Source of the DNA: an uncultured beta proteobacterium
GTDB taxonomy: Bacteria; Pseudomonadota; Gammaproteobacteria; Burkholderiales; Burkholderiaceae
NCBI GenBank assembly: GCA_903843315.1
Contig: CAIMPQ010000005.1
Location: 1-10,238, forward strand
DNA: 10,238 nt
Direction of reading: 5' to 3'
Position numbers and translations under genes: made by a program. Below the pieces are notes generated by a model. That model was not told where the DNA came from and searched no databases. It saw only the letters and a list, made by a program, of their open reading frames with translations. The number at the start of each line of letters is the position of its first letter. The first letter of the stretch is position 1. Positions 1 to 5,776 of the stretch are shown in pieces.

Positions 1-624
1 CATATGGGCATCCTCAAAAGCAGCCTGCATAGATTCTTTAATTGCTGGGTCTTCAACCAGCATTCCACCAGCCAGCAAGCCTAACAAGCCAGCACCAAGA
101 GTAATGATGACTGGAAAGCGATCCATCACCTTTAAGAGCATCGTGCTACCGAAAATAATTAACGGAATGGAGAGGCCAAGGCCAATAATCAACAGCGCTA
201 GACGAGTTTCTTCTGGCCCCTTTTGAGCCGCAGCAGCTACAGCCAAAACGTTATCTAAACTCATGACCAAATCAGCCACCAGAATCGTCCGAATTGCTCC
301 CCAGATATTTGAATGGCCGTGCATCTCTTCTTCATCTCCGCTATCGGCTAATAGTTGAACGCCAATATAAAGCAGCAAAATAGCGCCGACGATTTTGAGA
401 TACGGCAAACTCAGCAATTGGACGGCTGTTATTGTGAGCACAACGCGCAAGATGATTGCAGCTGCGCTACCCCAAAAAATCGCTTTCTTTTGCTGATGAG
501 GCGGCAGGTTGCGTGATGCTAAGGCAATCACAACTGCGTTATCACCCGATAACAAAATATTCGCTACGATAATTGATAGAAGCGCAGCCCAAAATGCTGG
601 TCCTGAAAATACTGAAAAATCCAT
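1..624 (-). CDS. TerC-family integral membrane protein (3' end cut by window start)
   Basis: Inner-membrane protein of the TerC family; members are linked to metal (often manganese) export or tellurium resistance, but the substrate here is not shown by sequence. The reading frame opens with ATG at 624 (N-terminus MDFSVFSGPAFW) and stays open for 208 codons to the window edge, so perhaps 20-40 C-terminal residues are missing compared with the usual 230-240. Two family signatures are visible: SGDNA at residues 26-30 in the first membrane helix and SLDN at 122-125 in a later one; their Asp/Asn residues are thought to line the ion path. Between them lies an acidic and His-containing stretch (residues 94-104, with DEEE and HGH), a plausible cytoplasmic metal-sensing loop. 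A GGGAGA ribosome site sits 5 nt before the ATG. It follows sucD on the same strand with a stem-loop between, so it may be partly co-transcribed with sucCD. Confidence 0.9.
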   Translation of the reverse strand, partial: MDFSVFSGPAFWAALLSIIVANILLSGDNAVVIALASRNLPPHQQKKAIFWGSAAAIILRVVLTITAVQLLSLPYLKIVGAILLLYIGVQLLADSGDEEEMHGHSNIWGAIRTILVADLVMSLDNVLAVAAAAQKGPEETRLALLIIGLGLSIPLIIFGSTMLLKVMDRFPVIITLGAGLLGLLAGGMLVEDPAIKESMQAAFEDAHM

Positions 625-670
625 ATTGTCTCCCACGTTTTTTATTTTATATTTTAACTACTGCACTACA

Positions 671-702
671 AAACGGGATGCTGTTTTACCAGCGCCCCGT
701 TT
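671..702 (-). terminator. Stem-loop after sucD, possible terminator or attenuator
   Basis: On the minus strand AAACGGG (671-677 on plus) pairs with CCCGTTT (696-702), and an inner GCTG/CAGC pair extends the stem around a small internal loop. It begins 11 nt after the sucD stop codon. The 3' arm ends in TTTT but no long T run follows, so termination may be partial, allowing some read-through into the terC-family gene. Confidence 0.45.
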
Positions 703-713
703 ATTTGACTCAA

Positions 714-1607
714 TTACAACATGGCTTTCAATAAAGCAGCCATTTCTGAAGGATTCTTTGTTACTTTGAAGCCACACTCTTCCATGACGGCAAGTTTGGC
801 ATCAGCAGTATCGGCACCACCAGAAATCAATGCACCTGCATGGCCCATCCGCTTACCAGGAGGGGCTGTTACACCAGCAATAAAGCCAACGACTGGCTTC
901 TTCATATTGTCTTTGCACCAGCGCGCTGCTTCAGCTTCATCTGGACCACCGATTTCACCAATCATAATGACAGCATCAGTTTCTGGATCTTCGTTGAACA
1001 TACGCATGATGTCAATGTGCTTCAAACCATTAATTGGATCACCCCCAATGCCGACTGCAGTGGACTGACCTAGGCCAATTGCGGTCAATTGACCAACTGC
1101 TTCATAAGTCAACGTACCTGAGCGACTAACAACACCAATGCGGCCTTTCTTATGAATATGGCCAGGCATGATGCCGATCTTAATTTCATCAGGAGTAATG
1201 ATTCCTGGACAATTAGGTCCAAGCAATAATGTCTTCTTGCCGCCAGCAGCTTCTTTAGCCTGCATTTTGTTGCGTAATTCAAGCATGTCACGAACTGGAA
1301 TACCCTCAGTAATACAGATAACGAAGTCGAGGTCAGCTTCAACCGCTTCCCAAATTGCAGCGGCTGCACCTGGAGGCGGAACATAGATTACAGAAGTGGT
1401 TGCACCAGTTTGTTGAGCAGCCTCTTTAACAGTCGCATAAATCGGAATATTAAAAATAGACTCGCCAGCCTTTTTAGGATTGACGCCAGCTACAAAACAG
1501 TTTTTACCGTTTGCGTATTCCTGACATTTTTCAGTATGGAACTGACCGGTCTTTCCAGTAATACCTTGTGTAATGACTTTGGTGTTTTTATTGATCAAAA
1601 TAGACAT
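714..1607 (-). CDS. sucD: Succinyl-CoA synthetase (ADP-forming) alpha subunit
   Basis: Alpha subunit of the cytoplasmic TCA-cycle enzyme that interconverts succinyl-CoA + ADP/GDP + phosphate with succinate + CoA + ATP/GTP. The 297-residue product has the family's usual length. A CoA-binding Rossmann domain occupies roughly residues 5-130, with the glycine motif GITGKTG at 15-21. The ligase domain follows, and the phosphorylated catalytic histidine is His256 in the motif GKRMGHAGAL (251-260). GPNCPG (130-135) is the conserved link between domains. Start ATG at 1607 is preceded by AGGA about 8 nt upstream. It lies 15 nt after the sucC stop codon on the same strand, the standard sucCD operon, and must pair with SucC to be active. 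No truncation or missing catalytic residue is seen. Confidence 0.98.
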   Translation of the reverse strand: MSILINKNTKVITQGITGKTGQFHTEKCQEYANGKNCFVAGVNPKKAGESIFNIPIYATVKEAAQQTGATTSVIYVPPPGAAAAIWEAVEADLDFVICITEGIPVRDMLELRNKMQAKEAAGGKKTLLLGPNCPGIITPDEIKIGIMPGHIHKKGRIGVVSRSGTLTYEAVGQLTAIGLGQSTAVGIGGDPINGLKHIDIMRMFNEDPETDAVIMIGEIGGPDEAEAARWCKDNMKKPVVGFIAGVTAPPGKRMGHAGALISGGADTADAKLAVMEECGFKVTKNPSEMAALLKAML

Positions 1608-1622
1608 ATTGAAATTCCTGGA

Positions 1623-2792
1623 TTATTTGTTTTTGGCAACAGCGGCAACTACCTTGGTAGCAGCTTCGGCCATTGAATCAGCGCTAATGATTGGTAAACC
1701 AGAGTCCACAAGAATCTTCTTGCCCAATTCTTCGTTTGTTCCCTTCATGCGCACAACCAAAGGTACTGTGAGGTTTACAGCTTTACATGCAGTAACAACG
1801 CCATCGGCAATCACATCACAGCGCATAATACCGCCGAAGATGTTGACCAAAATTGCTTCAACACTCTTGTTTTTCAACATGATCTTAAATGCTTCTGTAA
1901 CTTTTTCCGCTGTAGCGCCACCACCAACGTCCAAGAAGTTAGCTGGTTCGCCACCAAACAACTTAATAGTATCCATCGTTGCCATTGCTAACCCAGCGCC
2001 GTTTACTAAGCAACCAATGTTCCCATCCAAAGAGATGTAAGCAAGGTCAAACTTAGAAGCTTCGATCTCTGCAGGGTCTTCCTCGTCAATATCACGGTAG
2101 GCAACAATTTCAGGATGGCGGAACAACGCGTTTGGATCAAAGTTGAATTTTGCATCCAGCGCCTTAATCTTGCCATTGCCTTCAAGAATCAATGGGTTGA
2201 TCTCTACCAAGGATGCATCGGTATCCCAGTAGGTCTTATACAAATTCTTAAATACATCACGCGCCATTGGGATAGATGCTTCAGGAACGCCAATTCCTTT
2301 TGCAATGATGTCGCAATCAGCATCCGTTAAACCAATCAAAGGATCAACAAACACTTTAATAATTTTTTCTGGATGAGATTCAGCAACTTCCTCAATATCC
2401 ATGCCGCCTTCGCTAGAAGCCATGATCACATTTTTTTGCGTGCCACGATCTGTAACGATACTAAAGTAGTACTCTTTTTTAATATCTGCGCCATCTTCAA
2501 TTAAGAGACGGTTTACTTTTTGACCTTCTGGTCCAGTTTGATGAGTCTTGAGTTGCATACCCAAGATTTCAGATGCATATTTCTTCACTTCGTCCATACT
2601 TCTAGCCAATTTCACGCCACCACCTTTGCCCCGACCACCTGCATGAATTTGTGCCTTAACTACCCATACTGGCCCGCCAAGTTTTTCTGCAGCCTTCATT
2701 GCCTCATCAATACTAAATGCAGGAATGCCGTTAGGAACAGGCACATTGAATTGGCGAAGAAGTTCTTTGCCTTGGTACTCGTGAATTTTCAT
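1623..2792 (-). CDS. sucC: Succinyl-CoA synthetase (ADP-forming) beta subunit
   Basis: Beta subunit of succinyl-CoA synthetase; it carries the ATP-grasp nucleotide site and, with SucD, makes the only substrate-level phosphorylation of the TCA cycle. The product is 389 residues, against 388 in E. coli, and lines up with it position for position: Lys46, Gly53-Gly55, Glu99 and Glu107 match the ATP contacts; Asn199 and Asp213 match the magnesium ligands; Asn264 and Gly321-Met323 match the substrate-contact positions. The ATP-grasp domain covers about 1-240 and the C-terminal CoA-ligase domain the remainder. ATG at 2792 has GGAG 5 nt upstream. A 188-nt gap holding several small palindromes separates it from recX upstream, so sucC probably has its own promoter there, although I cannot point to a convincing -35/-10 pair. 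Confidence 0.98.
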   Translation of the reverse strand: MKIHEYQGKELLRQFNVPVPNGIPAFSIDEAMKAAEKLGGPVWVVKAQIHAGGRGKGGGVKLARSMDEVKKYASEILGMQLKTHQTGPEGQKVNRLLIEDGADIKKEYYFSIVTDRGTQKNVIMASSEGGMDIEEVAESHPEKIIKVFVDPLIGLTDADCDIIAKGIGVPEASIPMARDVFKNLYKTYWDTDASLVEINPLILEGNGKIKALDAKFNFDPNALFRHPEIVAYRDIDEEDPAEIEASKFDLAYISLDGNIGCLVNGAGLAMATMDTIKLFGGEPANFLDVGGGATAEKVTEAFKIMLKNKSVEAILVNIFGGIMRCDVIADGVVTACKAVNLTVPLVVRMKGTNEELGKKILVDSGLPIISADSMAEAATKVVAAVAKNK

Positions 2793-2879
2793 AATTACTC
2801 CGAAACGGTATCTTTTTTAGCAAGCGATGAGGATTAACAAAAGCGATGTCGCCTTAATCCCATACTTACTCTAGAAATA

Positions 2880-2890
2880 GCTAAATTAGC
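2880..2890. repeat. 11-bp perfect palindrome GCTAAATTAGC in the sucC upstream region
   Basis: GCTAA-A-TTAGC is a perfect inverted repeat about 90 nt before the sucC start codon; a second short palindrome, CAAATTTG, follows directly at 2891-2898. It shares an AAATT core with another 11-bp palindrome at 2950-2960, 70 bp away centre to centre. The pair could be operator sites for a dimeric regulator of sucCD, but no regulator can be named. Confidence 0.3.
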
Positions 2891-2949
2891 CAAATTTGAA
2901 TAAATGCGAACGGCTTGACCGACTCCATAAGTCTATCATGCTGCAACGC

Positions 2950-2960
2950 GGCAAATTGCC
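2950..2960. repeat. 11-bp perfect palindrome GGCAAATTGCC in the recX-sucC gap
   Basis: GGCAA-A-TTGCC is a perfect inverted repeat about 20 nt after the recX stop codon. It lacks a T run in either direction, so it does not look like a terminator. It pairs in style and AAATT core with the palindrome at 2880-2890. Confidence 0.3.
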
Positions 2961-2980
2961 ATATGCGATCCGTAATTGCC

Positions 2981-3520
2981 CTAGTCTGGTCGCTGTCCAC
3001 CAACTACTTTGGCAACAACATCAGAGCCAAAACCCTTAGAAGCTAAAAAGCGATACTGTCGAGCACGCTCCTTTTGATCCTGAGCCTTCTCCCCATATTT
3101 TCGGAGCCAAAGCTCATAGGCACGTTGATATTCGGTCTCTTTTAATGACCTCAGCAGGCTTGCAGAAGTCTGAGTATCCACGCCAGCCCTTTCAAGTTCA
3201 CCCTGGATTTTGCGCACACCATAGCGCTCACTTCGCCTCCGAACTAAAGCCTCGGCAAAACGCGCATCAGAGAGCCATCCCCTCGCCTCAAAATCATCCA
3301 AAACCTCTTCAATCTGTGCGTTTCTCGCATCTGAGGTTTGCCTAGGCTGCTCAGACCCTAACTTTGCCCACCTTGCTTCGGACTCAGTCAGTTTTGCAGC
3401 AAGATCTTTACGACTGTATTCGCGTAGCGATAAAAGACGCAAAGCCCGAGCTTTGAGACTCGGGCTTTGCTTGACACCCTTTTCGATGCCATCTTTATTT
3501 TTGCTACTTAACCCTGACAT
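2981..3520 (-). CDS. recX: RecX, regulator of RecA
   Basis: RecX binds RecA filaments and RecA monomers and curbs recombinase and coprotease activity. The 179-residue product is mostly alpha-helical and shows the family's repeated three-helix layout: repeat 1 around residues 21-50 (LKARALRLLSLREYSRKDL), repeat 2 around 70-105 (VLDDFEARGWLSDARFAEALV) and repeat 3 toward the C-terminus (FLASKGFGSDVVAKVV, 153-168). A basic, low-complexity N-terminal extension of about 20 residues precedes the first repeat. ATG at 3520 lies 4 nt after the recA stop codon; the best ribosome site (AGGAAG) is inside the end of recA, 12 nt upstream, so translation is probably coupled to recA. A strong terminator-like hairpin lies within codons 17-28. 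Being part of the recA transcript, it should be SOS-induced. Confidence 0.95.
   Translation of the reverse strand: MSGLSSKNKDGIEKGVKQSPSLKARALRLLSLREYSRKDLAAKLTESEARWAKLGSEQPRQTSDARNAQIEEVLDDFEARGWLSDARFAEALVRRRSERYGVRKIQGELERAGVDTQTSASLLRSLKETEYQRAYELWLRKYGEKAQDQKERARQYRFLASKGFGSDVVAKVVGGQRPD
3439..3470 (-). terminator. Terminator-like hairpin inside recX coding sequence
   Basis: On the minus strand GCAAAGCCCGAG pairs perfectly with CTCGGGCTTTGC around an 8-nt loop, giving a 12-bp GC-rich stem. In the direction of recX transcription the stem is followed by GTCTTTTAT, a short T-rich tail as in intrinsic terminators. It starts 51 nt into recX and encodes residues 17-28. In E. coli a terminator between recA and recX reduces recX expression; here there is no room between the genes, and this element could serve the same purpose from inside recX. 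That role is inferred. Confidence 0.55.
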
Positions 3521-3524
3521 CGAA

Positions 3525-4616
3525 CTATTCGACTTCCTCTTCTTCGCTCAGAACATCGGTTACTACAGCTGAGCCAGATTTAACGCCCAACTTTTCACGT
3601 ATCTTTTTCTCGATGTCTTTGGCAATCTCTGGGTTTTCCTTTAAGAACTCACGTACATTATCTTTGCCTTGCCCAATACGATCGCCGTTATAGCTATACC
3701 AAGAACCTGACTTGTCAACAATATCGGCTTCTACACCCATATCAATGATTTCACCTTCCCTAGAAATGCCTGCGCCATACATGATGTCAAAGATGGCTTC
3801 ACGGAATGGCGGAGAAACTTTGTTCTTGACAACCTTCACTCGGGTTTCATTACCTACAACCTCATCCCCTTTTTTGATGCTGCCAATGCGACGGATATCC
3901 AAGCGCATAGAGGCATAGAACTTCAGCGCATTACCGCCAGTGGTAGTCTCTGGAGAACCAAACATCACGCCAATCTTCATGCGAATTTGGTTAATGAAAA
4001 TCACAGTAGTATTAGTACGCTTAATGGCGCCAGTTAGCTTGCGTAGAGCTTGGCTCATCAAGCGTGCTTGTAGTCCTGGCAATGAATCACCCATATCGCC
4101 CTCAATCTCCGCCCTAGGAACTAGAGCAGCAACCGAGTCAATCACAATCAAATCAATAGAACCAGAGCGCACCAAAGCATCTGCAATTTCTAGGGCTTGT
4201 TCGCCGGTGTCTGGCTGAGAAATTAATAAATTATTGACGTCTACACCTAAGCGTGAGGCGTACTGAACATCTAAAGCATGCTCTGCGTCAATGAAGGCGC
4301 AAGTACCACCAAGCTTTTGCATTTCTGCAATTGCATGCAATGTCAAAGTTGTTTTTCCGGAGGATTCTGGGCCGTAAATCTCAATGACACGGCCACGCGC
4401 TATACCGCCAACTCCCAAAGCAATATCCAAGCCAAGAGATCCACTTGAGACCACCTGAACATCTTGATTAATTTCAGCATCACCCAATCTCATGATTGAG
4501 CCCTTGCCAAATTGCTTCTCAATTTGGGCCAGAGCTGCTGTTAACGCTTTTTGCTTGTCTCCGCTCATTCCCTCAAATTCTGAGGAGGCTGATTTTCTTT
4601 TTTCATCCAAGGCCAT
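3525..4616 (-). CDS. recA: RecA recombinase
   Basis: Cytoplasmic ATP-dependent recombinase that forms filaments on single-stranded DNA, carries out strand exchange and triggers LexA self-cleavage in the SOS response. The 363-residue product has all family landmarks: N-terminal polymerisation helix (about 20-45, KALTAALAQIEKQFGKGSIM), Walker A GPESSGKT at 82-89, Walker B LIVID at 156-160, the DNA-binding loops in roughly 173-183 and 211-229, the RecA signature ALKFYASMRLD at 230-240, and an acidic C-terminal tail ending SEEEEVE that in E. coli dampens DNA binding. ATG at 4616 has AAGGA about 8 nt upstream. A promoter overlapped by a LexA box lies about 70-100 nt upstream, and recX follows after 4 nt. 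Confidence 0.99.
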   Translation of the reverse strand: MALDEKRKSASSEFEGMSGDKQKALTAALAQIEKQFGKGSIMRLGDAEINQDVQVVSSGSLGLDIALGVGGIARGRVIEIYGPESSGKTTLTLHAIAEMQKLGGTCAFIDAEHALDVQYASRLGVDVNNLLISQPDTGEQALEIADALVRSGSIDLIVIDSVAALVPRAEIEGDMGDSLPGLQARLMSQALRKLTGAIKRTNTTVIFINQIRMKIGVMFGSPETTTGGNALKFYASMRLDIRRIGSIKKGDEVVGNETRVKVVKNKVSPPFREAIFDIMYGAGISREGEIIDMGVEADIVDKSGSWYSYNGDRIGQGKDNVREFLKENPEIAKDIEKKIREKLGVKSGSAVVTDVLSEEEEVE

Positions 4617-4685
4617 TTTTAATTCCTTTTCGCTATGTACTGGGCTTTTTCCCGAAGTTTATCTACTGTTTTACAACCTAGAAGT

Positions 4686-4705
4686 TACTGTATATAAAAA
4701 CAGTA
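4686..4705. promoter_or_regulatory. LexA box (SOS operator) of recA
   Basis: TACTGTATATAAAAACAGTA fits the CTGT-N8-ACAG SOS consensus exactly, with TA flanks that extend the dyad on both sides. It covers the -10 hexamer of the recA promoter, so LexA bound here would block recA and, by read-through, recX. A lone CTGT half-site lies 22 nt closer to recA (4666-4669), about two helical turns away. Confidence 0.92.
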
Positions 4706-4715
4706 CTATTTGCAA
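4687..4715 (-). promoter_or_regulatory. recA sigma70 promoter
   Basis: On the minus strand TTGCAA (4710-4715) and TACAGT (4687-4692) are separated by 17 nt. The -10 element lies inside the LexA box. The predicted transcript would have a leader of about 65 nt before the recA ATG. The hexamers each match consensus at four positions, in keeping with a promoter under strong repression. Confidence 0.7.
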
Positions 4716-4733
4716 GCGACTTTTTAAAGGAAT

Positions 4734-5267
4734 TTACGGATTTTTTGCTAAGCCACGTTCGATTGGAGTGCGATCCCAGTAGCAAAAGAGGGGGAGAGCG
4801 ATGGCCCAGACCAATCCCACAAGGATAAATCCAGCAAATTGGCCCCCAGGTCCCCATGCTCCAGCCCCCAACTGAATACCCGCCTCATAAGAGATCGGAC
4901 CACAAATACCGCCTAACAGGGCCCCTAGAACAGGTCTGCCGTGCAACCAGGATAAGGATTGATTAAGGGTGCCCCCCACCAGTAACCACAGTACCCACAT
5001 CCATAAGGGCGATAAATAAGGGGACGGCCACGCATCCTGAAAATCGACATACCCCAAATGCATGATGAGGGTATCCGTCACAATGCCATAAGCTAGCACC
5101 TTGGCCAGCAAGCTGACCTCCTGCTGAGGGCTGGAGGATCGCCAGATCTTGAGGGCAATATAGGTTAGGGTTCCCGAAGCCGCCCAAAATACCCGCTGAT
5201 GTGCTGCGCCGAGGACACAAGCAAACCAGCCCACTTGGAAAAAGACAAAGTTCCAAAATTTAGCCAT
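4734..5267 (-). CDS. DUF2878 membrane protein
   Basis: Multi-pass inner-membrane protein of unknown function, 177 residues, matching the DUF2878 family. Family-like motifs are NFVFFQVGWFACVLGAA near residues 6-22 and GPISYEAGIQLGAGAWG at 123-139; about six hydrophobic segments can be drawn (roughly 5-22, 26-42, 52-70, 87-105, 112-130, 143-163). The single tryptophan-rich stretch PLWMWVLWLLVGG lies in the fourth. Start ATG at 5267 has only a weak, distant purine run (AGGCGGA) upstream. It sits between the tRNA-Met terminator and recA; its stop codon is 19 nt before the recA -35 box, and I see no terminator between, so its transcript may read into recA. By eye its codons are richer in G and C than those of neighbouring genes. 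Confidence 0.8.
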   Translation of the reverse strand: MAKFWNFVFFQVGWFACVLGAAHQRVFWAASGTLTYIALKIWRSSSPQQEVSLLAKVLAYGIVTDTLIMHLGYVDFQDAWPSPYLSPLWMWVLWLLVGGTLNQSLSWLHGRPVLGALLGGICGPISYEAGIQLGAGAWGPGGQFAGFILVGLVWAIALPLFCYWDRTPIERGLAKNP

Positions 5268-5285
5268 GGCTTGATTCTATCCGCC

Positions 5286-5321
5286 TAAGAAAAAGACCAC
5301 TGCCGGTGAGCAATGGTCTTT
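5286..5321 (-). terminator. Intrinsic terminator of tRNA-Met
   Basis: AAAGACCA (5292-5299) and TGGTCTTT (5314-5321) form an 8-bp stem, extended after one mismatch by TGC/GCA around a 6-nt loop. On the minus strand the stem runs into a TTTTTCTT tail, the classic layout of an intrinsic terminator, beginning 5 nt after the tRNA CCA end. Confidence 0.85.
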
Positions 5322-5326
5322 AGATT

Positions 5327-5403
5327 TGGTGGCGAATCAGGGATTTGAACCCCGGACCTGCGGATTATGATTCCGTCGCTCTAACCAGCTGAGCTAATTC
5401 GCC
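5327..5403 (-). tRNA. tRNA-Met (anticodon CAT, elongator type)
   Basis: The minus strand folds as a full cloverleaf of 77 nt with the CCA end encoded. The acceptor arm GGCGAAT/ATTCGCC pairs perfectly; the D arm is GCTC/GAGC; the T arm is CGGGG/CCCTG with one G-U pair and a TTCAAAT loop; the anticodon loop ATCATAA holds CAT after the invariant T33. A fully paired 1-72 end argues for elongator rather than initiator tRNA; a tRNA-Ile2 that is modified at C34 is the other possibility for CAT. Position 27 (A) faces position 43 (C), leaving the top pair of the anticodon stem unpaired. Confidence 0.95.
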
Positions 5404-5412
5404 GAACTGGTG

Positions 5413-5441
5413 ATTATAAGGTCAAAATGGCTCTAGAGCCA
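5413..5441 (-). promoter_or_regulatory. tRNA-Met promoter: consensus -10 with a palindrome over the -35 zone
   Basis: A perfect TATAAT lies on the minus strand at 5413-5418, 9 nt before the mature tRNA 5' end. With 17-nt spacing the -35 hexamer would be TGGCTC, a poor match. That spot is occupied by a 14-bp perfect palindrome, TGGCTCTAGAGCCA (5428-5441). Confidence 0.5.
5424..5441 (-). terminator. Short palindromic stem-loop before tRNA-Met
   Basis: TGGCTCTAGAGCCA can fold as a 5-bp stem with a CTAG loop and is followed on the minus strand by TTTT. This may end transcripts arriving from the DUF2798 gene, or it may be a DNA-level operator over the tRNA -35 region. The sequence does not decide between the two. 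Confidence 0.3.
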
Positions 5442-5464
5442 CCGGCACGGCTTAATCGCCCTAA

Positions 5465-5495
5465 AGCCCCTGGGAGAGGCCTACTTTTCAGGGCT
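5465..5495 (-). terminator. Weak hairpin overlapping the DUF2798 stop codon
   Basis: AGCCCTG and CAGGGGCT on the minus strand pair with one bulged base around a 16-nt loop, followed by only TTT. The 5' arm begins within the last codons of the DUF2798 gene. Termination strength looks low. Confidence 0.3.
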
Positions 5496-5715
5496 CAGTT
5501 AAACCCGCACTTAATTTTCGAACAAAGGGCGCCAAAATCAACAATATTGGAAACGCCACCGGCCATACCTGAATAAACGCCTTTAGCCAGCGCCTCACAT
5601 AATCGCCATCGATACCTGTGAGGATAGCCGTTAAGACTGCAGCCATCATTAATCCCATGATGATGGACATCAGCAATGCGTAGATGAGATTGAAATACTT
5701 TTTTGGAAATTTCAT
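5488..5715 (-). CDS. DUF2798 small membrane protein
   Basis: A 75-residue protein resembling the DUF2798 family of small two-helix inner-membrane proteins; no function is established. Two hydrophobic segments stand out: about residues 11-33 (IYALLMSIIMGLMMAAVLTA and following) and 46-64 (FIQVWPVAFPILLILAPFV), joined by a short linker containing GIDGDYVRRWLKA. Basic residues at the N-terminus (MKFPKKY) and after the second helix (VRKL) favour both ends lying in the cytoplasm. ATG at 5715 has only a weak GGG upstream. It follows the secreted-protein gene at 6184-5777 after 61 nt on the same strand, so the two may share a transcript. Confidence 0.8.
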   Translation of the reverse strand: MKFPKKYFNLIYALLMSIIMGLMMAAVLTAILTGIDGDYVRRWLKAFIQVWPVAFPILLILAPFVRKLSAGLTEP

Positions 5716-5776
5716 TACATACCCATTAAATGTAGATGCTAAATGATCCCAATATATCCAAATAGACTGCCTTTAC

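Noticed and set aside
509..1068. Plus-strand frames of 86 and 115 aa
   Set aside because: They lie opposite the TerC-family gene and sucD and lack ribosome sites or recognisable sequence.
1573..2040. 155-aa plus-strand reading frame opposite sucC/sucD
   Set aside because: It is antisense to two fully conserved enzymes whose residues match known active sites; the predicted protein has no recognisable domain and its composition is that of a reversed coding strand.
2863..2893. TTGGCT ... TAAGTA on the minus strand as the sucC promoter
   Set aside because: Spacing is 19 nt and both hexamers are weak; not strong enough to annotate although a promoter must be near.
2915..2939. TTGACC and TATCAT on the plus strand as a promoter
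   Set aside because: The spacing is 13 nt, too short for sigma70, and it points toward the 3' end of recX with no plus-strand gene downstream.
4642..4653. GGGCTTTTTCCC in the recA leader, resembling the GGG-N5-CCC sites near 9501-9536
   Set aside because: Spacer length differs (6 against 5), the location is a transcribed leader rather than a promoter, and one loose match is expected by chance.
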